Positions 1 to 10,307 of a DNA stretch of 64,000 nt are shown here, piece by piece. A program made the translations under genes and the position numbers. The DNA comes from Diphasiastrum complanatum. Taxonomy: Eukaryota > Streptophyta > Lycopodiopsida > Lycopodiales > Lycopodiaceae. Position 1 is the stretch's first letter, and every line of letters starts with the position of its first letter. Where the stretch lies: the NCBI GenBank assembly GCA_029204225.1, contig CM055099.1:47052042-47116041 (forward strand), read 5' to 3'. A model generated the notes under the pieces. The model worked only from the letters and a program-made list of their open reading frames with translations, made no database searches and was not told where the DNA came from.

Positions 1-735
1 AAAAAATGCATAAAGGTTGTAAAATTTAGGCACACACCAAATGGTTGAAGGCTGGTTTTGAAGGGTTGGACTTCACATTTCACAGAAAAATTCAAAGCTC
101 AAACTTCATTTTCAGATACCGCAAACCTTTACTGCTCTTGAATGTTCTAAAAATCTTCAAGGGAACATTTAAAAACTTTGAACTGTAATTATAAAGGAAG
201 AAACTTCAGCATGAAGTTTCTCACATAGAGCTGCCACAACCTTCAACAGAAAGTATTTTCCCTTACGTTTGGACTCCCTCCTCGCATCGTAGGTTCTCCA
301 CAATTGAACATGACAAATGCCTTTACCGAGTAAACAGATCTTCACATCTGCCCTAGCAGAGATCCTTCAAGTGTCAATCATCCTTCATGGTGAGCTGGCT
401 GCCTTCACACACTTCATTTGAGAGGTTTCAGCACTGCCTTTCCACATTGATCCTCAGCTGCAGCTGCTAACTCAATGCAAGAAAGGAAGCTGTATATTCA
501 GTGAGTGTCCAACATGCAATTAACTTTTAGTACTCTATGATGCAATTTCAGGGCTTTTAATTAAAAGTTCACCCTTTTGGTGATCAATGGGCCTTCAGGG
601 CAGTATGTAGGGTAACTAACAAGACTGAATTGAAACATGTTTCCATTCTGCCTTTTGTTTTCAACAAAGACTGAAAAATCACCTGTTTGCAAGAGGGATC
701 AAAGGGTTACAAAGTAATACATATAGCGAGCTGGA
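1..735 (+). repeat. start of duplicated unit A, including flank copy F1
   Basis: Bases 1-735 match 28526-29290 with small indels; about 30 bases near position 35 are missing here. From about 445 onward the sequence also matches the 3' flank of both dioxygenase genes (15306 and 35812 onward), so this flank occurs four times in the window. At 735 the match to unit B stops and resumes at B position about 30015, so roughly 720 bases present in B are missing here. I see no exon 3 of the dioxygenase upstream of this flank copy. Confidence 0.85.
169..352 (-). other. candidate exon, unrecognised protein
   Basis: On the minus strand a stop-free stretch follows a possible acceptor (CTAG at 353-356) and reads about 60 residues to a TAA at 169-171. 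It has a protein-like composition, for example ADVKICLLGKGICHVQLW near the start and KVVAALCEKLHAE near the end. I do not recognise the family. The matching stretch in unit B (about 28700-28900) lacks two bases (GACATG against GACAAATG here), which breaks the frame. It may be a decayed exon or chance; confidence is low. Confidence 0.2.
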
Positions 736-1440
736 TCTGATTTAGGCTAACCTAACAGTCTACTCACAAACAAAAATACACAACGAAGAGACATGTAGGT
801 TTTTAAATTGTGTTCCAGAACGCATTCTGTTCCGGAACCTAACCAAAAATAATCTAAAAAAAAACGTATTTTTTTTAACAAAGAAAAACCAGCAATACTG
901 AGTGGAGATCTGATTGGTTGATAACCATCCAGAAATGCGCCATGACTGCACACAATGCCATCACCTGACATGGTTTTCAGGATGACAACCATCGAGGGAT
1001 AGACATGTGCGATTGAGACAACCATCCAGACATGCTCGATTGACAACCATCCAGATCCGTGCTTCCTTTGTTGTAAAATCATCAATTTATTGACACTTAT
1101 TGCTATGTTCGGATGTTCTTTATGCTATGTTTGAATTCGTTCATCATGCGCATAATACGTGAAAAGGAAATTCAAGAAATTAGGTAGGGGCGGTGCCACA
1201 CTAGCATGATAACGGATTACCCACATCAATCACAGGGAACCAAAAGAAGGACGACTAAGGATTCCTCACTGTGGTGAACTGGGCTTTTGATTATGATTAG
1301 ATAAACCGACAGAACAAGATTTTCAAAAGATCTTTACTCATTTCTTGCATATCAAGATGCGTCCCTCACAAAGAAGGAAGATGCGGCCAGCAGCCTGCAG
1401 GTGCCCCTTTCTTTATATATATAAAAAAAAAGTGTACGTT
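736..1440 (+). repeat. duplicated spacer with ACAACCATCCAGA motifs
   Basis: This stretch matches 30015-30705 of unit B and its first part also matches 26530-26590. Four imperfect copies of ACAACCATCCAGA lie between 921 and 1057. The minus-strand frame across it is open (747-1085) in both copies but shows no recognisable domain, so I treat it as non-coding. At 1436-1492 there is a cluster of GGAACG/CGTTCC words. Confidence 0.75.
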
Positions 1441-2650
1441 CCGGAACGTACGGAACGGAACGTTCTGACCCATTTTGGTCGGAACGGGCTTCTAAGATTT
1501 GTTGACACCTTGTGAAATTGTTTTTCAACACATTACAGTCATGCGAGGCCCTTTGTGATGTGTTAGCTCTTTCTTTGTTGGTTTAGGAAGCACACAAATT
1601 TCCTCTCACAGTACACATTAATACCATACACATTGACGTGTATTTTGGAGGTTGAGGTTCTTAACAATAGATTATTCATATATGCAAATCATTTGGGATG
1701 CATTTCCTTATAGATTGGGACGATTACACTCACATTGATTTTATTTGCTGCCATTGGAAGGATATGGTCTTATTTTGAGCACTAACTCGTTTCCAACATT
1801 AGGTGGGGTAACCTTAGAAGTTGGGTAGCAAACTTTGAAAATAACACATTTTATTGATACTTTTTGGAGCCTCATTTCAAGGGATCAATTAGCTGATTCG
1901 TTGAATAATGGTTTTGGTTCGCATCAATTTGGTTTGATTTGCATTGCAAAATCGGCTTCACAAATTTTCTTATGACTTTTTTGTTGAAAAGCTAATTTAT
2001 ATCAGATAGGGCCTTTATTGAATCAATGCTAGACTTCTCCTATGTTTGATTTATATGGATTATGTTAAAGCCATTCTATGTTACATCTAATTTTACTTGA
2101 TATCCAATTTCTTATTCGGAAATATCCTAATGCTGCTAGAATGTAGATTGTGGAAGGGAGGGGAATCCTATTGTAGTAAAATGCCTTTTGCAAGAGCATA
2201 AACAAGTAACAAAGCCTTTGACGTTCCTCTCCTTGTAAGACAATCTATGCTTACTACTTGCACTTGGGGTATCAAAGATTTCAATTGACACTTTTAAATT
2301 GCCTTTTTCTTTCTAATAGAAGGAGCAATATGATCATTTCTGGTAGTTGCATTTATGCTTCATGTGAATACTTTTATCTACCATCAAAATTCAAAACTTT
2401 GTTCCAAATACATTTAAAGAGCTCTTTCTCATTTCCCCCCCTCTCGTATCGTCTTTTCTTACTAGCTTCATGGGAGAATTTACTTTATGATTCTGGTGTT
2501 CAGGGCTCTATTCTCTATATGCTATTCAAACATGCATTACCTTATGTAATCTCTTTGTTCATCCACTTAAGGAGAATGTTCATCCACTTATGGAGAATGT
2601 TCATCCATAAGGGAAATTGTCAACAATAAACTAAAATCAAAACAATTAGT
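1441..2650. other. A-only spacer, no gene seen
   Basis: These 1.2 kb are absent from unit B, where the flanking sequences are joined near 30705. The DNA is AT-rich. The longest plus frame (2258-2629) has no recognisable motif and ends in a short internal repeat (three FIHLRRM-like units). I see no mobile-element hallmarks at the ends, so an insertion in A and a deletion in B are both possible. Confidence 0.6.
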
Positions 2651-3490
2651 TTTGCTTATGCATTAGCTCTTCAAAAAATGAAGGCTACTTATGCTGAATC
2701 ATGGAAAAAGTGATTAGCCTTAGCCTTTGTACCCTTGAAAGTATCTGAACATTTTGTTTTCCTTCTTTGTGATTTTCGTTTGATTCTTAGGCAACATTGA
2801 GTCTACCCAAGAGAATCCGAATTCTTTCAAAACCCAGTTAGCAACTTATCCTTGGGTATTGATGAGACATAAGCAATGTTGGTCGGCTAAGATTTTTTGT
2901 TTATGGAATTCTATATTATCATTTTGATATAGATCCTATGAATTTTTTGGGTGCATGTATATTTTTATTAAGCTTTACCTTATGATATCACTGACTTCCC
3001 AATTGGATATATTCTAGTTTCACAAATAGATATTCTCTTTGATTAAGAATCAATACATTCACCCATGTAGTCTTCTTAACACTTAAATGTGGGGCTTGTT
3101 TCTCCATGTAGTTGCAAGTTTAATATTTCTATTTTTCCTGGGATTGAATACCACTTATGCCTGCCATGTATGTATTCCCTTGCTGCGCCATACTTAACAC
3201 TATTCAAAATGTCATTCAGTTTTTCAACCTAATTGTACAAAAATCATACACAGGTGAGCTTTTTTAGTAAAAGAGCTGAGTAAGTATTGATATGCAGCCT
3301 TATGCAATAGAATCACTAATTGAATTGCCTCTGAGATTGGAAAGATGTTTAGGAATGGGTTTTGTTTTTGGTGCGGTTCCGTTCTTATTTAGGAATGGGA
3401 GCGTTCCTAAACAGGAACGGTTCCCAGAAGGAAAAAAAGCTCTTAGTTTTGTATCCCTAATCATTATGGGCATATTAAAGCATGGTCTAC
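2651..3490 (+). repeat. duplicated spacer shared with unit B
   Basis: Matches 30706-31540 with few differences. No gene is visible. Near 3360-3430 it contains GGAACG/CGTTCC-type words (GGAGCGTTCC, GGAACGGTTCC). The match to unit B ends at the word TGGTCTA at 3484-3490. Confidence 0.75.
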
Positions 3491-3544
3491 ATGATGTTAT
3501 GTACTAGTCTGTACTCAACAAACTGAGGTTGTTCTAATATATCC

Positions 3545-3995
3545 CATGTGCCTGTTCCTAAGTTTCTAATCTTGTTCCCATTCCTAATGATTCCCAAGTC
3601 CTTGTGTAAAAGAGGTGCTTAGGGCTCCTGTTCCTGTCTATTGAAACTTACTTTCCCGAGTCCATGTGTAAAAGTTTAGGGTTTCTATTTGTGTTCTTGT
3701 TCCTGTTGAACCTAAGTTCTTGGGACTTCTTGTTCCTGTTCATAACTTTCTAGGGCTTCCTTTTCTTGTTCCTGTTCCTGTTCATGTTCCTAAGTTCCTG
3801 AGGCTTCTTGTTCCTGTTCCTAGGCAACTTCATGTGAGTATTCCTATTCTTGTTCTTGTTCATCTTTTTAAGTTCCGTTCCTAGAACCTATTCTTGTTCT
3901 TGTTCTTGTTCTTGTTCATGTTCCTAGGAGCATCATTAACTTAGGTTTCAACTTAGGAATAGGAATCTCGGAACACGAATAGGAACAGGAACATA
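3545..3995. repeat. degenerate GTTCCT/GTTCTT minisatellite
   Basis: The words GTTCCT, GTTCTT and CTTGTTCCTGTTCC recur dozens of times with irregular spacing; the strand reverses near 3955, where AGGAACAGGAAC words appear instead. This is an imperfect hexamer-based array with no gene. It sits just upstream of the truncated splicing-factor exons, where the missing exons should be. Confidence 0.8.
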
Positions 3996-4301
3996 AATCC
4001 TTTTGTTTAAGAAACTTTTTTTAGGAACCCCAAAAACTATGATTTAACCATTTTTCCAAAGAATTTACCCACATCAGAGTTATTTTAAAATAATAGGTTT
4101 TTTTTTGGTCAGGAATGGTTCCTAAGGTACCTTAGGACCGGTACAGAACCATTTCTAGGAATGCGGAATGCGTTCTGTTCTGTTCCTGGGAACTATGGTT
4201 ACATATTCATATTCTTTCGTATACAAGTGTACTTCAAATCGGATATTACTTTGGCGGATAATCTGTCTGTTTTATTTGAATGCTCTTCGCCTTGTGTGCA
4301 G

Positions 4302-6376
4302 TATCTGGATCCGTCAGTTACGTTGAAGGCATGCGCAGGTCTTAACGGCATGCGGTTGGGGAATGACATTCTAACAGCAGTTCAAGCTACACCAAATGCG
4401 CTATCGGAGGTACTAAATTGCTGATGAAAATTTCACAATCTTGAAAGCTGTTGTTTTGAGGTTCCAATATACTGTGGTTTGTCATGCATACATATCATAC
4501 CAGCACAGATTGATCCTTCAAACTCTCTGTGGTTTCATTATCGCATAGGTGCTTCATTAAAGCTCAAATTATAGGATTGCCTAGATGGTCCATCAGAGAT
4601 CAACTTCTGAATATACCTTCTAAGGGAACAAGGTCAAGGATCTACTAGCTGTAGTGGTTGATGCATAGATAGGAGCACGTTTCATTATATGTTCATTTGG
4701 CTGAATTTGCATTTCTACAACAAGAACTTGCATTTTCTTCGTGCAGTCAAGTAATGGCAATATGATGATCACCAGTTGGTTTTCTTTGAATCCAATTGTT
4801 TTTTAAGATGGGCAATCTCCATGTTTGGGCATGTGTTTTATCTCATGAAGAGTAGAAGATAGGTAGTTTGTGCAAGGCTCCATTTCATCTGCTGTCAATG
4901 GTTGCAATGGCAAATTAATTCCGAAAAGCATGTGGAATATTTGGGACTTATTTTCTCATTTGCAAGTTTGTTGGATGACTAAGAGAAATGTAGCATGTGC
5001 AGGAGGCTACTGCAGAAGCTCCTTTCTATGGTGTTCCTGAACATGCGAAAAGTCTACTTGAAGCTCCCACGTGTATTTTAGAAATTGAAAATGTGGTATG
5101 CTAATAACATGTATTCAAAGTAGATTTCCAGGCATTAGTTTCAAACTTCTAGGTCATTGATACTCTCACCTATGGTATCTGTTAAATCGTCTATCTGGCT
5201 GTGTTCTCTTGATGACTTAACCATTTATCTTACTTTTCTTTAGGATCTTTCTCATGCTTAAAATTTGAATTGAATTTGTCTTCTCGAAGGTTACTGAAGA
5301 GGAGCTATCAACTTTGCGGCAAGAAGATGTAAATGAGATCATGGAAGACGTACGGGTAGAGTGTTCAAGGTAATACCTTGTTTTAGATATTTTTAGTCCC
5401 TCTTGGTGAAGTTTTGGTGTAATATATCTCATGTTCTGTAGCATCCGAAGGGAGACTGTATAGTAGAGTTTCATTTGTGGGGAAAATGCTTTAGTCTGCA
5501 AGATCAAAATTTTACTGTATGGTGCATCTATGCAGGTTTGGAAATGTCAAATCATTGTACTTGCTCAAATCTGCCACTGAAGAAAATTTGGTAACATTCA
5601 ATTGGACACAGTCAACTAAGGCTCAGTATATAGGAGAATTGATGACGAAAGGCATCGAACCTTTCCAAGATATTGATGGCAGAAGTGTGAAAACCGCAGA
5701 GCCATCCTTGAAACCTGTTGGGGATTTTGTGCACTCACAATTAACAAGCTTATTAAATGGATCACCTTCTTTCAATCAGAATGTTATTTCTACCAGGAAT
5801 TTGGAGTCAGGTCTAACAAATTCGACGTCAGAAACATTGATCGAAGGAAGATGGAGTTCAACAGCTACTGAGGGATTGAATCTTCAAAAACGTTCACAAT
5901 CCAGTTTATCACCCAAAGAGAGTTATGCTGAAGTGACAAGGGTAGAATCTCCAGCGAGAACTGAGAATGAAGAAAGTAGTCCTAGTGAAAAGTTAATAAA
6001 TTCAGAAGGTCACGCTAATCCTCTTCCAGATATAGCCAGCAAAAATGAAGCAAAAAATATGGAAGTCAGCTTGCCAAGTCATCTCGCTACACATTCTTCT
6101 GGAAGGATAGCATCCAGTAAGGAGTACTCCAGGTCTTCTGCCGAAGTAGCAGTCAAAGGAGAATTTCCTGCTAGGATTGTAAAGCATGAGATCTTGTCAG
6201 CTGAATTTGAATCATTACACCTTGGCAGAGTATATGTTGAATTTTCCAGGGAAGAATCTGCCTGTCAAGCAGCTCATGCTTTGCATGGGCGAGCATATGG
6301 GGATCAAAACGTGTTCATTAGGTATTTTCCACTGGAGATATACCATAGTAAAATCTGGAAGAAGTCAGCTCCTTGA
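4302..6376 (+). pseudogene. U2AF65-like splicing factor, C-terminal exons only
   Basis: Four exons splice in frame: 4302-4409, 5003-5095, 5290-5369 and 5536-6376, all with AG acceptors and GT donors, giving about 374 residues to a TGA at 6374-6376. Exon 1 encodes the end of an RRM2-like domain (YLDPSVTLKACAGLNGMRLG). Exons 2 to 4 contain the U2AF-homology RRM (UHM): ILEIENVVTEEEL, then EIMEDVRVECSRFGNVKSLY, a long Ser/Glu-rich insert (roughly 175 residues), and RVYVEFSREESACQAAHALHG with YGDQNVFIRYFP. In the U2AF65 family the UHM binds partner proteins at the 3' splice site in the nucleus. The RS region, RRM1 and most of RRM2 are not found upstream, where a minisatellite lies instead. The exons themselves show no frameshift. 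A truncated fragment is most likely; distant upstream exons cannot be excluded. The block is absent from unit B. Confidence 0.75.
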
Positions 6377-7128
6377 AAATGCTGATACAAATTTTTAAGC
6401 CATCTTAGCAAACTGAATGAATTGTAGCTAGGGTTTGAAATCATTGCTCTAAATTGCCACCACCTCTTCCAAGTTTTCACTAGATATTGCAAGGTACTCT
6501 TGAGAAGCTCTGTATCAAAACCACTTTCCTATTTGAATGCTGGTACCTTGCAGATCTTATCAAAAAACGAGACTCCTATGAAGCTACCAAGGTTTTGAAC
6601 TGGAGCATTGAGCTCTGAGTATCATTTTCAGGGGATCCAGGGAAGTTCTATATGAACTATTTGAAGTTTTGAAAGTTCAACCTCACTCCAGCCACTTGTG
6701 TTGCAATTGGTCTTCGAGTTTATTATCTTCACACATGGATTGTGCAGTCATCAGGAGTTGAAAGTTTTATATCTGACTCCAGGTCAACCATAGATTTCTG
6801 TCCAGATGGCAAGTTATATGTTTTACTTATAAAGATAGCTGGGCCACTGACACCTGCTTATTGTCTTAACAAGATGATCATGTTAAGATTGCTCAGAAAG
6901 ATTTGGGTTTAACTTGGACCTTTTTGCTCATCATTTACTATTTGACTCTGTATAAACAAAGGTGCAAAAAGCATAGGTATGATAATCTGTGTCCCATAGT
7001 TCATGATCCCGTACTTGTTGTGATGCGCAATACTGATGAACCTCGTATACGTGCTGGGTCTTCATCTTACACGGAGATTCTTTGATTGGGGTGGAGCATT
7101 TTGACGTTAACAAATTGTATGTGCTACG
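6377..7128. other. 3' flank of U2AF-like fragment, no gene seen
   Basis: AT-rich DNA that would hold the 3' UTR of the upstream fragment. Short frames at 6903-7085 (plus) and 6931-7284 (minus) have no recognisable domains. Confidence 0.5.
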
Positions 7129-7248
7129 GAGCACTTGCAGAATATCAAGGGCTTCACCCATAAATGTTAGCTGACATGATTGCGCTTGTAGCACTTGCAG
7201 AATATCAAGGGCTTCACCCATAAATGTTAGCTGACATGATTGTGCTAC
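7129..7248. repeat. 60-bp tandem duplication
   Basis: Two copies of a 60-bp unit lie head to tail (7129-7188 and 7189-7248). They are identical over about 54 bases from GCACTTGCAGAATATC and differ only near the end (TTGCGCTTGT against TTGTGCTACA). The near identity suggests a recent slippage or unequal exchange. Confidence 0.9.
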
Positions 7249-7804
7249 AAGCGAAATATAAAGGCCAGGTCCTACACCCTTCAATAACTTTAAAGGTAAA
7301 TGGTTCAGGGAAGTCTATCCGTTTTAGTTAGCTTAAGCTTCTTGATAGCATATCTCGATCCTTATCTCAGATGGAGCTTATGTAGTTATTTGTATAGCCT
7401 AGTAGGTCATCTGATTCACCATAACAAGCTCAATTTTGGATATAGGAAAAAGTGAAGAATTATCGATGCTTCTGAGAACCTAAAAATCATCTGATCGATT
7501 AAAGGCTGCAATCAAATCAAGTATCCACTTACATCTCAAGAATGTAGTATTATTGTGAAGGATGTAGTATCTTTTATTTTAGTCTGGCATGCCGTGCCAA
7601 CTGGTTTTAGATTATGTGGCTTAGAGCACTTGAAAAACTGGTTATAACAGGCTGGGTAGAGTTTGCTTAACAGGCAAAACAATGAATGCCAGGCATAATA
7701 TCTGCCGCCGCCACAGCTGCCTCTTGAATATCACAACAAAATATTATCATCACACTAAAGCCATAGACTAGACATCAAAAGTCCATTAAACTAAAGGAAG
7801 AATT
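7249..7804. other. spacer, no gene seen
   Basis: AT-rich sequence between the 60-bp duplication and the gypsy integrase fragment. I see no open frame, repeat or structured element. Confidence 0.5.
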
Positions 7805-8125
7805 TTGGTGGCCTACCATGCATTGAGACGTTGCAACGTTGTTGGCATATATTATGTTGGACTCATCCATCCTGTCGCTAGAGGAAGTCAAGCCCGATGT
7901 ATTATAGTGGCAATGGACTATTTCACCAAGTGGGTAGAAGCAAAAGCCGTTAGAGTAGCTAATGCAGCCATCACAACTAGGTTTCTCGCTGAGAACATAG
8001 TTACGTGCTTCAGATGCCCTCTAGAATTTGTAAGTGACTTCTTGAATGAGATAGTATGAGTACTCTTAGCCAATTTTCTTGTGATTCATTGTAAGAGTAC
8101 GCCTTATTACCCTTGTTGTAATCTA
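7805..8125 (+). mobile_element. Ty3-gypsy integrase core fragment (decayed)
   Basis: The frame from 7805 reads a gypsy integrase stretch: GLIHPVARGSQARCIIVAMD, then YFTKWVEAKAV, ENIVTCFRCPLEFVSD and FLNEIV. After the stop at 8057-8059, a shifted frame continues with LANFLVIHCKSTPYYP, matching the usual HKKSTPYYPQANG segment of the family. The catalytic Asp in AMDYFTKW and the Asp of VSD are visible. Stops and frameshifts show it is dead. No LTRs are seen beside it, and it lies in the block missing from unit B. Confidence 0.8.
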
Positions 8126-8705
8126 TAAAGATATGTGCAACATTATTACGAAAACTATAGTAGCTCTGCTCTACGAGCGATCATTGGGTTTGCACACCAC
8201 AGGTTCCTGCAGCATGTCACTAGCTCCTCCGCCATCAGCTTAAGTTCTTGCATATCTTGTTCTCTCTTCTCTCGGAGTGAAGAGCGTGCCACATGTATCA
8301 TGGCTGGCCGTCGCTGCACATCTGAAGATTACAATATGACACATGGGTCTCTTTCACCAAGGAGCTTAAAGGTAAGTATGCCACATGGCTAGTCTCTTTG
8401 AGCAAGGAGCTTAAAGTTGCCCGTAAGACAAAATTGTAATAATAAAATAAAAAAAATCATGTGAAGGTTTGCTAAACATGAGACTTACCTGAAGGTTTTT
8501 CTGAAAATATGCAAGGAGTGTATGTGCAAGCATACAGAAAATAATGATTTTGTTGCTTTGCAAATGATTTCTCATATTCAGATAAGTATCGACTTTGAGG
8601 AGTCTATATGTAAGCATAACAAAACTATAATTTTGGTCCCTGATAAATCATGTTGAGTCCTCATACTAAGTATGGAACTCCAAAAATGTCATAGAGAATA
8701 ATAGG

Positions 8706-8707
<2 letters not shown>
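8126..8707. other. spacer, no gene seen
   Basis: No recognisable coding sequence. The phrase CACATGG...GAGCTTAAAG occurs twice (around 8341-8371 and 8381-8416), a small direct repeat. Confidence 0.45.

Positions 8708-8773
<66 letters not shown>
8708..8773. repeat. (CT)n microsatellite
   Basis: About 66 bases of uninterrupted CT dinucleotides directly before the LINE-like fragment. Confidence 0.99.
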
Positions 8774-8774
<1 letters not shown>

Positions 8775-8775
<1 letters not shown>

Positions 8776-9023
8776 GACCTAAGAAGGACCTCGATACTCT
8801 TGTCATCCGCTTCACATCAGTGTCTCATCGGCGTGAAGCTCTAGGGAAGAGATTCAAATTACGGGAAACCAAAGTCTACCTGGACGAAGATCTTACTTTC
8901 ATCCAAGTTCAAGAACGTAAGAAGGCAAGACAAGAAGCTCTATCAACTGGCAAATGACTTATCTATCGTGATGGTATTATCAGATTGGTAGATCGAAAGC
9001 CTATAGTTAATGATAATTCTGAG
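8775..9023 (+). mobile_element. probable LINE-type ORF1 fragment
   Basis: The plus frame starting CGACCTAAG reads RPKKDLDTLVIRFTSVSHRR, then FKLRETKVYLDEDLTFIQVQ, RKKARQEALSTGK, a stop, and IYRDGIIRLVDRKP. The pattern VRF..V..R...L...LK...VYLDEDLT..Q...R......A...GK..IYRDG.I..DR.P resembles the C-terminal RNA-binding region of non-LTR retrotransposon ORF1-like proteins. This is recognition by pattern and was not searched. The copy contains an in-frame stop. Confidence 0.45.
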
Positions 9024-9225
9024 ATGGAATTTGCGATAGAGAAATGAAGAGATGTCCAGTTGAACATGTAAATGGTCTACGTACCATATAATCCTGGCTA
9101 TATGACTCTCTTCCTAGTTAGTTAGTTAGTTTTTTCTACTTTGACGACACTGATCCGTCTTGTATCCAACTTAGTTGATGTACTTGTTTGTCTTATACGC
9201 CTTTGGCATGGAAAAGACGGTAATA

Positions 9226-9283
<58 letters not shown>
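9024..9283 (+). mobile_element. possible LINE 3' end with (CT)n tail
   Basis: After the ORF1-like fragment comes TTTGGCATGGAAAAGACGG and AATAAAGCT, running directly into (CT)n at 9229-9283. An AATAAA-like signal immediately followed by a simple repeat is how several plant non-LTR elements end. This is inference; no target-site duplication was identified. Confidence 0.3.
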
Positions 9284-9285
<2 letters not shown>

Positions 9286-9799
9286 GGATGCTCCTTCGTT
9301 CAGTTTTATCCTGCTACCAAACAAGTGGACAAAGACAAACGTACCGCTTCTCCAAATATACAAGGCCCTTATAACATTCTACACTTGCATAACAAATTTA
9401 TTTATTTTTTTAACTAAGTGGTTTTCCCACTTAAAATTTAAAAACACTTTTTACGACTTTTAAATTTTAAGTCCTAGTTGGAGGGAAATTGATTTTCCCT
9501 CTCCCACTCATACCTTCCAGGGAATCACTCTGCATGACACTATGAGATCATGCAGTCTCAAAGGTTTTTCTTTACAACACCGTGAAGAGTTCGTCTTTCT
9601 CCTACATGCTGAAAGTGCGCCCTACCAGTTTGCAGATCAACAAGACACTAGCATACGATAAGCTCCTTTCCTCTTTTTACATTGCTATCTCATCACTCTA
9701 CTCTCATAATGTTATTCCTTTGATAGCTAGTAGCTATTGCTAATGCTTGCTCATCACACAAAAGTAGGAATGATTGTTTTTATGCTTGGAATTATGGAA
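9284..9799. other. spacer, no gene seen
   Basis: A short stretch after the CT array (9295-9380) can be read as FVQFYPATKQVDKDKRTASP, which may be more transposon debris. The rest is AT-rich without recognisable features. Confidence 0.4.
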
Positions 9800-10307
9800 G
9801 TCCAGCGATGGACAAATTATGGTTACACGTCCATCCTGCCTCACCAAGCAGCGAGGACGATCACTTTGTTTCATAACCCTTCATAAGGTTTCAAAGGGTC
9901 AGGTAGCAGCGATGATCTGGTTGCTACCTTTTCAACTTAATTAGCTCTTTCAAGGTTTAATAGACAATGATGGAGTGGCTCCTTTATATGCTATCTGTTG
10001 GCCTATCTTAAACATGGAGGATGGCCACTATCCAACGATAAACAGGTGGTTCTTTCTCATAATGAAAATGATGCTTGGTTTGGTGCGCTGTCCAGCAATG
10101 GACTACAAACTCTTTTAAAACTGCTTATGCTTCTCTTGCTTTACATAATACATCGTACTGTCCAGCGATGGACAATAGGAGCATCTACTTTATGTGGTCT
10201 AAAAGTTTGTAAGTGATAATGGCTTGTTGTCCAGCAATGGACTACAAACATGAGCTATCCTCTTTGATACTTTCTATGCAAATATCCTTTTTTATCTAGC
10301 GATGGAT
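9800..10307. repeat. cluster of GTCCA-GCRA-TGGAC hairpin motifs
   Basis: The 14-mer GTCCAGCRATGGAC, a 5-bp inverted repeat around a GCRA loop, is found at 9800-9813, 10090-10103, 10160-10173 and 10229-10242. Decayed versions are at 10030-10043 (ATCCAACGATAAAC) and 10294-10307 (ATCTAGCGATGGAT). The last five are spaced about 60-70 bases apart, and the sequence between them is not obviously repeated. Unit B keeps two more at 31572-31585 and 31637-31650. Confidence 0.85.

Noticed and set aside
747-1085. A 112-aa minus-strand gene conserved in unit B (29981-30337)
   Set aside because: Conservation follows from the duplication itself; the frame shows no domain, includes a poly-A tract and differs in length between copies.
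9800-10307. A CRISPR-like array from regularly spaced short repeats
   Set aside because: The repeats are only 14 bp, palindromic, imperfect and in plant nuclear DNA with no cas genes; spacing is irregular.
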